Of a stretch of DNA of 64,000 nucleotides, positions 1-7,445 are shown in pieces (the stretch's first letter is position 1; each line of letters starts with the position of its first letter). Position numbers and translations under genes: made by a program. Where the stretch lies: positions 1-64,000 of the forward strand of contig CAZHTS010000013.1 of the NCBI GenBank assembly GCA_964535315.1, given 5' to 3'. Origin of the DNA: CAZHTS01 sp964535315 (GTDB lineage Bacteria; Chloroflexota; Anaerolineae; Anaerolineales; Anaerolineaceae). The notes under the pieces were generated by a model. It was given only the letters and a program-made list of their open reading frames with translations. It was not told the origin of the DNA and did not search any database.

Positions 1-207
1 TTTATCGGATATGGCGGCAACGCCAGGACGCCAGCGCGCTAAGCATGCAGGGTGTCATCTTTCGTCTATACAAGTGACACTCGACCCCCGCGGCTGTGCC
101 GAAACACAGTAGGGAAAGCCCACATTCCCTGGTAAAATGCAAATGCAAAATCCCACCATCCCGCTTACCGGGAATTCGCTTCAACAGGATCGTGAAAAGG
201 ACAGGAC
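1..207. other. Gene-free left edge
   Basis: No gene is supported here; the only open frame, on the minus strand, has no recognisable product. The stretch probably holds the promoter and leader of the oxidoreductase operon that starts at 208. A TAAAAT box preceded by TGG at 133-138 could be an extended -10 element, but no good -35 is visible. A purine-rich AAAAGGACAGG just before the ATG serves as ribosome binding site. Confidence 0.4.
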
Positions 208-2319
208 ATGACCGAGTACCGCGTCACAAAGCATCCAATTCTACCCATCCCTGAACGAAAGGAAGTCGAGTTCTACTGGAAAGAGCAGAAGCTGAAAGGT
301 TACGAAGGCGAGACCATAGCTTCTGCTCTTTTTGCCAACGGCATCCGCATCTTTGGGCATCACCACAAAGACGGCTCGCCACAGGGCATTTTCTGCGCCA
401 ACGGCCAGTGCGCCCAGTGTATGGTCATCGCCGACCGGCATCCGGTGAAATCGTGCATGCACGTTATCCAACCCGGCATGCACGTGCAGCCGGCCGATGG
501 GCTGCCCGAACTGCCCCAGGTTCCGGCTGTCACCCCCGTCACCCACCAGGCGCCCGAAATCAGCGTCCCGGTGTTGATCATCGGCGGCGGGCCGGCCGGA
601 TTGTCGGCCGCCATCGAGCTGGGCAAACTGGGCATCCAGGTACTGTTGATCGACGACAAGTATCGCCTGGGCGGCAAGCTGGTGCTGCAAACCCACCGCT
701 TCTTTGGCTCCACTTCGGCCGTTTACGCCGGGACGCGCGGCATCGACATCGCCACCCGCCTGGAAGCCGAAGTGCGCACCCATGCCAGCGTTGAAATCTG
801 GCTGGAAAGCACCGCCCTGGCAGTGTTTAGCGATCAGAAAGTCGGCATCCTCAAACAGGGCAGCGAGTACATACTGGTCAAACCCGGCATCCTGCTGGCC
901 GCCTCCGGCGCCCGCGAAAAATCACTGACCTTCCGCGGCAACACCCTGCCCGGCGTATACGGCGCCGGCGCCTTCCAGACGCTGGTCAACCGCGATCTGG
1001 TGCGCCCGGCCGAAAAGCTGTTCATCGTCGGCGGCGGCAATGTTGGCCTGATCGCCGGCTACCACGCCCTGCAGGCCGGCATCAACGTCGTCGGCCTGGT
1101 GGAAGCCCTGCCCGAGTGCGGCGGATACAAGGTGCACAAGGACAAACTGGTGCGCATGGGCGTGCCCATCTACACCTCGCACACCATCCTCAGCGCCAAC
1201 GGCGACGACTACGTCTCCTCGGTCACCATCGCCCGGGTGGACGAGAAATTCCAACCCATCCCCGGCAGCGAGCGCTCCTTCGAATGCGACAGTATCCTGA
1301 TCGCCGTCGGCCTCGACCCGGTTAACGAATTCCACACCAAGGCCAAAGACTTTGGGCTGCCGGTCTACGCTGCCGGCGACGCCGAAGAGATCGCCGAGGC
1401 CTCGGCCGCCATGTTCTCGGGCAAGATCCGCGGGCTGGAAATCGCCCGCGCCCTGGGATACGACGTCGGCCAGATCCCCAAAGACTGGTACCGTACCAGC
1501 GAAATCCTCAAATCGCGCCCCGGTAAGAACGTGGATGCCGGAGAAGAGGAGCAGCCCGAAATCGCCGCCGGTGTCCTGCCGGTCATCCACTGTACCCAGG
1601 AAATCCCCTGCGACCCGTGCTGCTCGTTGTGCGCCCACGGGCTGATCGAGATCAACCCGCGCGACATCCGCCAGGTGCCGACCTTCATCGGCAACAACTA
1701 CTGCTGCGAGGCGTGCGAACGCTGCGTGGCCGGCTGCCCCGGCCTGGCCATCACCCTGGTCGATTATCGCGAGAACCCCGATCTGCCCATCGTCTCCATC
1801 CCCTACGAGTTCACCCGCGAACGGCTGCAAAAGGCCGACGTGGTCACCGTACTGGACACCGAGGGCTGGGAACTGGGCCAGTTGGAAATCATCAACACCC
1901 ACACCATCCCCAGCAGCGACCGTACGCTGATCGTCCAGGTGCAGGCCCCCAAAGAATACGCCCGCCGCATCGCCGGGCTGCGCGTCCAGGTCGAAGCGGT
2001 CACGGCGCCCATGGATCACTACGTGCAGCACCTCAGCGATGACATCATCGTCTGCCGCTGCGAACGCGTCACCGTCGGCGAAATCCGCGAACTGATCCGC
2101 AAGGGTTACCGCGACCTGAACGAGATCAAAACCGTGCTGCGGGTCGGCATGGGCGCCTGCGGCGCCAAGACCTGCAACGCCCTCATCCACCGCCTGTTCC
2201 GCGACGAGGGCATCCCCTACAACGAAGTAACCGACCAGACCCGTCGCCCCGTTTTCGTCGAGGTACCCCTGGGTATCTTCGCCGGCATCCAGGAGGAAGA
2301 GCATGGCTCGCACGAGTGA
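208..2319 (+). CDS. Multi-cofactor FAD-dependent oxidoreductase (2Fe-2S / FAD / 4Fe-4S / BFD-like fusion)
   Basis: 703 aa, cytoplasmic. An N-terminal 2Fe-2S ferredoxin domain shows C63, C68, C71 and C83 (C-x4-C-x2-C-x11-C). It is followed by an FAD/NAD(P) pyridine-nucleotide oxidoreductase with a first dinucleotide motif GGGPAG near residue 127 and a second GGGNVG near 275. Residues about 460-515 hold a Cys-rich ferredoxin-like segment with CxxCxxCxxxCP. The C-terminus (about 615-665) is a BFD-like 2Fe-2S domain with CRC and CGAKTC. This layout combines the small and alpha-type subunits known from sarcosine oxidase, D-hydroxyproline dehydrogenase and HCN synthase (HcnA plus HcnB). It overlaps the next gene by 17 bases, so the two products very likely form one dehydrogenase. 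The substrate, probably an amino acid or secondary amine, cannot be read from sequence. Confidence 0.85.
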   Translation: MTEYRVTKHPILPIPERKEVEFYWKEQKLKGYEGETIASALFANGIRIFGHHHKDGSPQGIFCANGQCAQCMVIADRHPVKSCMHVIQPGMHVQPADGLPELPQVPAVTPVTHQAPEISVPVLIIGGGPAGLSAAIELGKLGIQVLLIDDKYRLGGKLVLQTHRFFGSTSAVYAGTRGIDIATRLEAEVRTHASVEIWLESTALAVFSDQKVGILKQGSEYILVKPGILLAASGAREKSLTFRGNTLPGVYGAGAFQTLVNRDLVRPAEKLFIVGGGNVGLIAGYHALQAGINVVGLVEALPECGGYKVHKDKLVRMGVPIYTSHTILSANGDDYVSSVTIARVDEKFQPIPGSERSFECDSILIAVGLDPVNEFHTKAKDFGLPVYAAGDAEEIAEASAAMFSGKIRGLEIARALGYDVGQIPKDWYRTSEILKSRPGKNVDAGEEEQPEIAAGVLPVIHCTQEIPCDPCCSLCAHGLIEINPRDIRQVPTFIGNNYCCEACERCVAGCPGLAITLVDYRENPDLPIVSIPYEFTRERLQKADVVTVLDTEGWELGQLEIINTHTIPSSDRTLIVQVQAPKEYARRIAGLRVQVEAVTAPMDHYVQHLSDDIIVCRCERVTVGEIRELIRKGYRDLNEIKTVLRVGMGACGAKTCNALIHRLFRDEGIPYNEVTDQTRRPVFVEVPLGIFAGIQEEEHGSHE

Positions 2320-3472
2320 GATTCCCTACCATGAAATCATCATCATTGGCTCCGGCTCGGTGGGCATCCCCACCGCCTTTGCATTGGCGCAGGCCGGTTT
2401 CAAGCCGCTGGTCATCGATGACAACGCCAGCGTGGGCCAGGGCTCGAACAAGCGCGCCATCGGCGGCATCCGCGCCACCCACTCCGACCCGGCCAAAATT
2501 CGCCTGAGCCTGCGCAGCATCGAGCTTTTCTCCTCCTGGCAGGAAACCTATGGCGACGATATCGAGTGGGTCAAGGGCGGTTACACCTTTGTCGCCTACC
2601 GTCCACAGGAAGAGACAGCGCTCAAAGACCTGCTCGTCAAACAAAAATCCTTTGGGCTCAACATCGACTGGCTGGATAAAGCCGACATGCTCGCCGTGGT
2701 GCCCGACCTGAACCCCAACGACCTGCTGGGCGGCACCTATTCACCCGACGACGGCAACGCCTCGCCGCTGCTGGCCGGGCACGCCTTTTATACTCAGGCC
2801 TGCCGCATGGGCGCCACCTTCCATTTCAACGAGAAGGTGACCGGCGTGATCGTCAAGGGCGGCAGGGTGGCAGGCGTACACACCAACCGGGGCGAATACG
2901 CCACCGATCTGGTGATCAATGCCGCCGGCCCCTGGGCGCACGAGGTGAGCGAACTGGTCGGCGTGCCGGTTCCGGTACGCCCCGACTCGCACGAGGCGGC
3001 CATCACCGAGTCGGTCGCCCCCTTCCTCAACCCGATGATCGTCGACATCCGCCCCACCCCAGGCTCGTCGAACTACTACTTCTACCAGCACCGCACCGGG
3101 CAGATCATCTTCTGCATCACGCCTTCGCCCAACAAATGGGGCTACGACATCCACGAGACCAGCGAATTCCTGCCCATGGTCGCCCGGCGCATGGTCGAAG
3201 TCATGCCGCGCCTCAAGAACATTCGCGTACGGCGCACCTGGCGCGGGCTGTACCCGATGACACCCGATGGCCTGCCCATCGTGGGTTGGTCGAAAGAGGT
3301 CGCCGGCTACCTGCTGGCGGTCGGCATGTGTGGGCAGGGTTTCATGCTCGGCCCCGGGCTGGGCGAGTTGATTACCCGCCAGGTACAAAAGCAGCTCAAC
3401 GCCCAGGACGAAGAGGTGCTGCAAATCCTCTCGCCCTACCGCGATTTCGGCGGGCAGGAAATGCTCAAGTAG
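2303..3472 (+). CDS. FAD-dependent oxidoreductase of the DAO family (beta-type subunit)
   Basis: 389 aa. The N-terminus carries the Rossmann FAD motif GSGSVG near residue 13, and the C-terminal part has the family segment around GLPIVG and GQGFMLGPGLGE. It belongs to the D-amino-acid oxidase/glycine oxidase/sarcosine oxidase beta group, which oxidises the C-N bond of amino or imino acids. It overlaps the upstream iron-sulfur flavoprotein by 17 bases, which implies translational coupling and a heteromeric complex that passes electrons from this FAD to the partner's clusters, as in HcnABC-type enzymes. The ATG is preceded by GGAGGAAGAG inside the upstream gene. Substrate unknown; a strong intrinsic terminator follows. 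Confidence 0.85.
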   Translation: MARTSEIPYHEIIIIGSGSVGIPTAFALAQAGFKPLVIDDNASVGQGSNKRAIGGIRATHSDPAKIRLSLRSIELFSSWQETYGDDIEWVKGGYTFVAYRPQEETALKDLLVKQKSFGLNIDWLDKADMLAVVPDLNPNDLLGGTYSPDDGNASPLLAGHAFYTQACRMGATFHFNEKVTGVIVKGGRVAGVHTNRGEYATDLVINAAGPWAHEVSELVGVPVPVRPDSHEAAITESVAPFLNPMIVDIRPTPGSSNYYFYQHRTGQIIFCITPSPNKWGYDIHETSEFLPMVARRMVEVMPRLKNIRVRRTWRGLYPMTPDGLPIVGWSKEVAGYLLAVGMCGQGFMLGPGLGELITRQVQKQLNAQDEEVLQILSPYRDFGGQEMLK

Positions 3473-3494
3473 GGGTATAATCTCCTGAAAACTG

Positions 3495-3532
3495 GGGGAT
3501 GTTTGCGGGGTCTCCGCAAGCATCCCCTTTTT
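3495..3532 (+). terminator. Intrinsic terminator of the oxidoreductase operon
   Basis: The 14-bp arms GGGGATGTTTGCGG and CCGCAAGCATCCCC (one G-U pair) enclose a 5-base loop and are followed by five T. It ends 11 bases before the next ATG, so it shows that the HAD gene starts at 3544 and not at the in-frame ATG at 3499 inside the hairpin. Confidence 0.9.
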
Positions 3533-3543
3533 GTGGAGCATAC

Positions 3544-4224
3544 ATGATCAAAGGTTTAATTTTCGATTTTGACGGCACGATCATCGACACCGAAATCGCC
3601 GAATACCTCTCCTGGCAGGAGATCTATCACGACCACGGACACGATTTGCCACTCAGCGAGTGGGCCAAGTGCATCGGCGCATCCTTCGCCGCCTTCGACC
3701 CCATCGATTACTTGCAGGCCCAGACCGGGCAAAACTTTTCGCGCCAGCATCTGCTCGAAGATCATCGCCAGCGGGCGCACAAGATTATCATCAAACAACC
3801 GGTGCTGCCCGGCGTGAACAGTTATCTCCAGCGCGCCCGCAACCGCGGCCTCAAGCTGGCCGTGGCCTCCAGTTCGCCGTTGAGCTGGGTCAGTGGGCAC
3901 CTCACCCGTCTGGGCATGCTCCATAGCTTCGACCTGCTCTGCACGCGTGAAGACGTCACCTGCGTCAAACCGGCCCCCGATCTCTTCCTGTGCGCTGCAC
4001 AGCGCCTGGGATTGGAACCGCAGGAAGCCATCGCCTTTGAGGACTCGCCCAACGGCATCACTGCCGCCCGCGCCGCCGGGATGTATTGTGTGGCCATCCC
4101 CAACACCCTCACCGGCCAGCTCAACATCGCCCACGCCGATCTGGTCGTCTCATCGCTGGCGGATATCTCGCTCGACGCTCTCATCACCCGCTGCGAGATG
4201 GCGCAAACCCCGCAACAAGCGTAG
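3544..4224 (+). CDS. HAD superfamily (subfamily IA) phosphatase, beta-phosphoglucomutase-like
   Basis: 226 aa. All four HAD motifs are present: FDFDGTIIDTE with nucleophile D8 and acid/base D10, VASSSP, K-PAPD, and FEDSPNGITAARAAGM. A helical cap lies between motifs I and II. The family hydrolyses or transfers phosphate on small sugar phosphates or nucleotides; the substrate is not predictable here. The start is set at 3544 because a terminator hairpin occupies the preceding bases; GTGGAG just upstream is a modest ribosome binding site. It is monocistronic: terminator before, own promoter of the next gene after. Confidence 0.85.
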   Translation: MIKGLIFDFDGTIIDTEIAEYLSWQEIYHDHGHDLPLSEWAKCIGASFAAFDPIDYLQAQTGQNFSRQHLLEDHRQRAHKIIIKQPVLPGVNSYLQRARNRGLKLAVASSSPLSWVSGHLTRLGMLHSFDLLCTREDVTCVKPAPDLFLCAAQRLGLEPQEAIAFEDSPNGITAARAAGMYCVAIPNTLTGQLNIAHADLVVSSLADISLDALITRCEMAQTPQQA

Positions 4225-4246
4225 GCCAGGAATAACTCGCTACCCC

Positions 4247-4276
4247 AGACCCCCACAGGAAAGCCGGTGGGGGTCT
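4247..4276 (+). terminator. GC-rich hairpin after the HAD gene
   Basis: AGACCCCCAC and GTGGGGGTCT form a perfect 10-bp stem with a 10-base loop. No T-run follows, so it may be a Rho-independent terminator of low efficiency or a 3-prime stabiliser. Confidence 0.5.
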
Positions 4277-4307
4277 ACTGATACCAGGGCGCCCTGCGGA
4301 GAGTATA

Positions 4308-4336
4308 TTGACATTCAATCATGACAGTGTTATAAT
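4308..4336 (+). promoter_or_regulatory. Consensus sigma-70 type promoter of the merR-VWA operon
   Basis: TTGACA at 4308-4313 and TATAAT at 4331-4336 are separated by exactly 17 bases: both hexamers match consensus. The start codon lies 24 bases after the -10 box, leaving room for an AAAGGAG ribosome binding site. Confidence 0.85.
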
Positions 4337-4345
4337 GTCACTGTC
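4323..4345. promoter_or_regulatory. Palindromic operator overlapping the -10 box
   Basis: GACAGTG (4323-4329) and CACTGTC (4339-4345) are perfect inverted repeats whose 9-base centre contains the TATAAT box. A protein bound here would block RNA polymerase. The adjacent MerR-type gene is the obvious candidate for autorepression; in classical MerR activators the palindrome instead sits in a 19-20 base spacer. Confidence 0.7.
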
Positions 4346-4359
4346 TAAAGGAGCCGCCT

Positions 4360-4800
4360 ATGACCAGTGAATACACCATTCAAGAATTGTGCGAGCAGAG
4401 CGGGCTGCCGCGGCGCACCATTCATTTCTATTTACAACAGGGCATCCTGCCCCCGCCCAGCGGCGCCGGCGTCGGGGTACGTTACGGTGAAGAGCACCTG
4501 CTGCGCCTGCGGCTGATCCCGCTGCTGCGCCAACAGGGTCTGCGCCTGGACGAAATCCGCCAGCGCTTCGAGCGCAGCTCTCCACAAGAACTCGAACAAC
4601 TTGCCCGCCAGAGCGAAACCGCCGCTCCGCTGCAAGAAACGTTTAGCGTCTATACCACCTGCCAGCATTACCTGCTGCCACACGGGATGACCCTGGTCGT
4701 TCCCGTCACCCGCAGCCCGGCCGACCGCCAGAAAATTCTCCAACTCATCGCCTACGCCCATCGTTTATGGGGCGAGAGCGATGATGCCCTGATCGACTGA
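4360..4800 (+). CDS. MerR-family transcriptional regulator
   Basis: 146 aa. Residues 4-70 form a MerR winged helix-turn-helix (YTIQELCEQSGLPRRTIHFY, then the RYGEEHL wing and a helix with LRLDEI). The C-terminal 70 residues have no recognisable ligand-binding Cys cluster, so a metal sensor is unlikely. A strong AAAGGAG site precedes the ATG. It is 12 bases upstream of the VIT/VWA gene and shares its promoter, which carries a palindrome over the -10 box; a repressor of its own operon is the simplest reading. The signal is unknown. Confidence 0.85.
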   Translation: MTSEYTIQELCEQSGLPRRTIHFYLQQGILPPPSGAGVGVRYGEEHLLRLRLIPLLRQQGLRLDEIRQRFERSSPQELEQLARQSETAAPLQETFSVYTTCQHYLLPHGMTLVVPVTRSPADRQKILQLIAYAHRLWGESDDALID

Positions 4801-4812
4801 AAGGAGAACCGT

Positions 4813-7281
4813 ATGTCCACCCGTCCTGCAAAAGAATACATCTTAATGGGCTGCATTCGCTGCCTGGAAAGTGACTCGCAGGCTTCCGCCTTGCCGCTCG
4901 AACACACCCGCATGATGGCCCAGATCACCGGCCCGCTGGCGTCGGTGTCGGTCAGCCAGAGCTTTGCCAATCCCTTCCACAAAAAAATCGAACTGGAATA
5001 TCTTTTCCCTTTACCCGAAAAAGCCGCCATCCTTGGCTTCGAACTGCGCATCGGCGAGCGTCTCGTGCGCGGCGATCTGCAAGAGATACAACAGGCGCAG
5101 CAGGCCTACCGCGAGGCGGTTGACCAGGGTAAGAAGGCCGGCCTGCTTGAACAACGCCGCCCCAACCTGTTCGCCGTACAAATCGGCAACGTGCAGCCCG
5201 GCGAACAGATCCAGGCCACGCTGCATTATCAGGAACGGCTCAAATACGACGACGGCGAATACGAGTTCGTCTTCCCGATGGGCATCACCCCCCGTTATCA
5301 CGACCCGTCCCACCCCGAAGAAAGCGCCGGGATCGATCCGCTCTACACCGGGACAGATGCAGGCGTCGGGCCGGTTGAGATCAATATAACCGTCGACGCC
5401 GGTCTGCCCACCGCCGACCCACACAGCCCCTCGCACCTGCTGCAATTCCAGCGCCTGGACGAGCATCGCTTTCACGTCACGCTCGGGGCAGACGCCATCC
5501 CCGATCACGATTTCGTGATGCGCTACGCGGTCAGTTCCAGCCAGAGCGTGCTGACCTGTTGGCGTGCGCCGTCTTACTTCCTGGCCAGCCTGCTGCCGCC
5601 CACGCTCGAATCTTTCAGCGGCGAGCCGGCGCCGCGCGAATTTATCTTCGTTCTTGACCGTTCCGGTTCGATGAGCGGTGCGCCCATTGCGCAGGCACGC
5701 AACGCCCTGCGCGCCTGTCTGCGCGCCCTCAGCCCCGCCGACCATTTCCGCATCCTGCTCTTTGACGATGCCCTGGAATGGTACAAAAACAGCCCCAGCC
5801 CGGTCAAGCAAAAGGATATCGAGCGCGTTGACTCGTGGTTGGGAAAAGTGGAGGGGCGCGGCGGCACCGATATCATCCTCGCCCTGGACGCCGTCCTGGC
5901 GTTGCCCGCCAGCCCGCAGCGCCAGCGCTTTATCGTCTTCCTCACCGACGGCGCCGTCTCAGCCGAAGACCGCGCCCTCGACATGGTGCGCAAGGAGGTG
6001 GGCAACGCCCGCATTTTCACCTTTGGCATCGGGCCGGCCGTCAATCGCGCCGTCCTACGCCGCCTGGCCGAACTGGGGCGCGGCACGGCCGAATTTTTAC
6101 AACACGATGAAGATATCGAGGGCGCCATCATCCGCTTCCAGGATCGCGTCACCTACCCCGTCCTGACCGACCTGCAGCTGACCTGGCGTAACGCCAAAGT
6201 CTGGGATGTCTATCCCTCCCGCCTGCCCGATCTGTACATCGGCCAGCCGCTCGAAATCGTAGGGCAACTGCTGCCCGCCGCAGATGGCGCGCCCGGCCTC
6301 ACCCTGCACGGCCGTTACGGCCAGCGCCAGGTCGAACTTTCTGTCGACCTGCCCGACGACCCTCGCCCCGAGCCGGCCATCGAACATGTATGGGCCAGCG
6401 CCCGCCTGGATGAGATGTTGGAGCACTTCACCAACCCCAGCAAGGATCGCGCCGCCGCGATCGAGTTCGCCCTGCAACACAACCTGGTCAGCCGCTACAC
6501 CGCCTTTGTTGCCATCGACAGCCAATCCGGCAGCCAGGGAGCGCCGGTGCCCATTCAGGTCGCCCAACCGCTGCCCAGGGGGCTGGATCCTCGCGGTTTC
6601 TTTGGCGCGCTCCCATCCGCCGCAGCCGCATACCGCAGCCCCGGCGCCCCGCCCCCCGTCAGGCAGCCATCCGTACCACAGCCCACTCTGCCCACCGCCG
6701 GCGGCCAGCCTCACCAGGCCCTCTTCCACCTCCCCGATTTGCGCAGCCTGCTGCCTGCAAAGAAATCGCGCCAGGAAACAACCGCCGCCCAACCCGAATC
6801 CATCAATCCGTCCGATGCCGAAAGCGTGTTGCACTGGCTGGCGCGCACCCAGAAGCTGGATGGTTCCTGGCAGGGGGACGTGGAACGCACCGCCGCCGCT
6901 TTGCTGGCCTTCGTTCGTCACGGACATACCACCCGCTCCGGCAATTACCGCGTCCAGGTGCGCCGCGCCTGCGAATGGCTGGCGCAAGCCAAAGCCTCCG
7001 GCTTTGCCGCCTTCGCCCGCCTGGCAGCCCTCACCGAACTGGCCAACGTCACCCGCATGGACGCTCACCGTCAGATCGTCCAGCAAATTCAGACCCGCAT
7101 GCCCACCCCCACCACCGCCCTGGAACAGGCCGCCAGCGCCGCCACACCCCCTGCCGCCATCCATACCCTGGATGACCTGCGCCTGGCCGCACTGGCAAAA
7201 GCCCGCCTGGCGGTACCCGCCGAACTCTATCAAGGCGACGCAGGCGAACTTGCCTCAATCTGGGCCGCAACTCTGCCCTGA
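4813..7281 (+). CDS. VIT and von Willebrand factor A domain protein
   Basis: 822 aa, no signal peptide seen. Residues about 25-160 resemble a VIT (vault/inter-alpha-trypsin) domain with the typical SVSQSFANPFHKKIELEY segment. Residues about 275-450 are a VWA domain with the metal-site motif DRSGSMSG near 281 and a downstream FLTDG. A Pro-rich linker (about 600-660) follows. The last 150 residues contain LARTQKLDGSW and an alanine-rich helical array like that at the end of VIT/VWA proteins of the VWA5A type. Function in bacteria is unknown; protein-protein binding is expected. It is cotranscribed with the MerR gene and has an AAAGGAG ribosome binding site. Confidence 0.85.
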   Translation: MSTRPAKEYILMGCIRCLESDSQASALPLEHTRMMAQITGPLASVSVSQSFANPFHKKIELEYLFPLPEKAAILGFELRIGERLVRGDLQEIQQAQQAYREAVDQGKKAGLLEQRRPNLFAVQIGNVQPGEQIQATLHYQERLKYDDGEYEFVFPMGITPRYHDPSHPEESAGIDPLYTGTDAGVGPVEINITVDAGLPTADPHSPSHLLQFQRLDEHRFHVTLGADAIPDHDFVMRYAVSSSQSVLTCWRAPSYFLASLLPPTLESFSGEPAPREFIFVLDRSGSMSGAPIAQARNALRACLRALSPADHFRILLFDDALEWYKNSPSPVKQKDIERVDSWLGKVEGRGGTDIILALDAVLALPASPQRQRFIVFLTDGAVSAEDRALDMVRKEVGNARIFTFGIGPAVNRAVLRRLAELGRGTAEFLQHDEDIEGAIIRFQDRVTYPVLTDLQLTWRNAKVWDVYPSRLPDLYIGQPLEIVGQLLPAADGAPGLTLHGRYGQRQVELSVDLPDDPRPEPAIEHVWASARLDEMLEHFTNPSKDRAAAIEFALQHNLVSRYTAFVAIDSQSGSQGAPVPIQVAQPLPRGLDPRGFFGALPSAAAAYRSPGAPPPVRQPSVPQPTLPTAGGQPHQALFHLPDLRSLLPAKKSRQETTAAQPESINPSDAESVLHWLARTQKLDGSWQGDVERTAAALLAFVRHGHTTRSGNYRVQVRRACEWLAQAKASGFAAFARLAALTELANVTRMDAHRQIVQQIQTRMPTPTTALEQAASAATPPAAIHTLDDLRLAALAKARLAVPAELYQGDAGELASIWAATLP

Positions 7282-7326
7282 AATTACCCCAGCAGGCCAA
7301 CGCCGGCATAAAGCAAACCTGCACAT

Positions 7327-7359
7327 AAAATTGGGTCGTGATTTAACGACCCAATTTTT
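7327..7359 (+). terminator. Intrinsic terminator after the VIT/VWA gene
   Basis: AAATTGGGTCGT and ACGACCCAATTT pair perfectly over 12 bp with a 6-base loop and a terminal T-run. Being A-rich on the left arm and T-rich on the right, it would work in either direction. Confidence 0.9.
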
Positions 7360-7398
7360 GCGCTTTGGTCTACAATGGGTTAAACTTTGACCGGCCAC

Positions 7399-7428
7399 TT
7401 GCAATCCACGCCACACTGACGCTATACT
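7399..7428 (+). promoter_or_regulatory. Promoter of rel
   Basis: TTGCAA (7399-7404) and TATACT (7423-7428) are 18 bases apart. The rel start codon lies 17 bases after the -10 box, so the leader is very short and no strong Shine-Dalgarno is present. Confidence 0.6.
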
Positions 7429-7445
7429 AGCGGAATGATACCGGT

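Noticed and set aside
2..184. 60-residue minus-strand frame at the left edge
   Set aside because: No motif, no ribosome binding site; the region looks like a promoter leader.
922..2313. Minus-strand open frame of 463 codons inside the oxidoreductase gene
   Set aside because: Asp/Gly/Ala-rich mirror of the coding strand with no motif; a shadow.
3499..3543. Earlier ATG of the HAD gene
   Set aside because: It lies inside a strong intrinsic terminator, and the extra 15 residues are not conserved HAD sequence.
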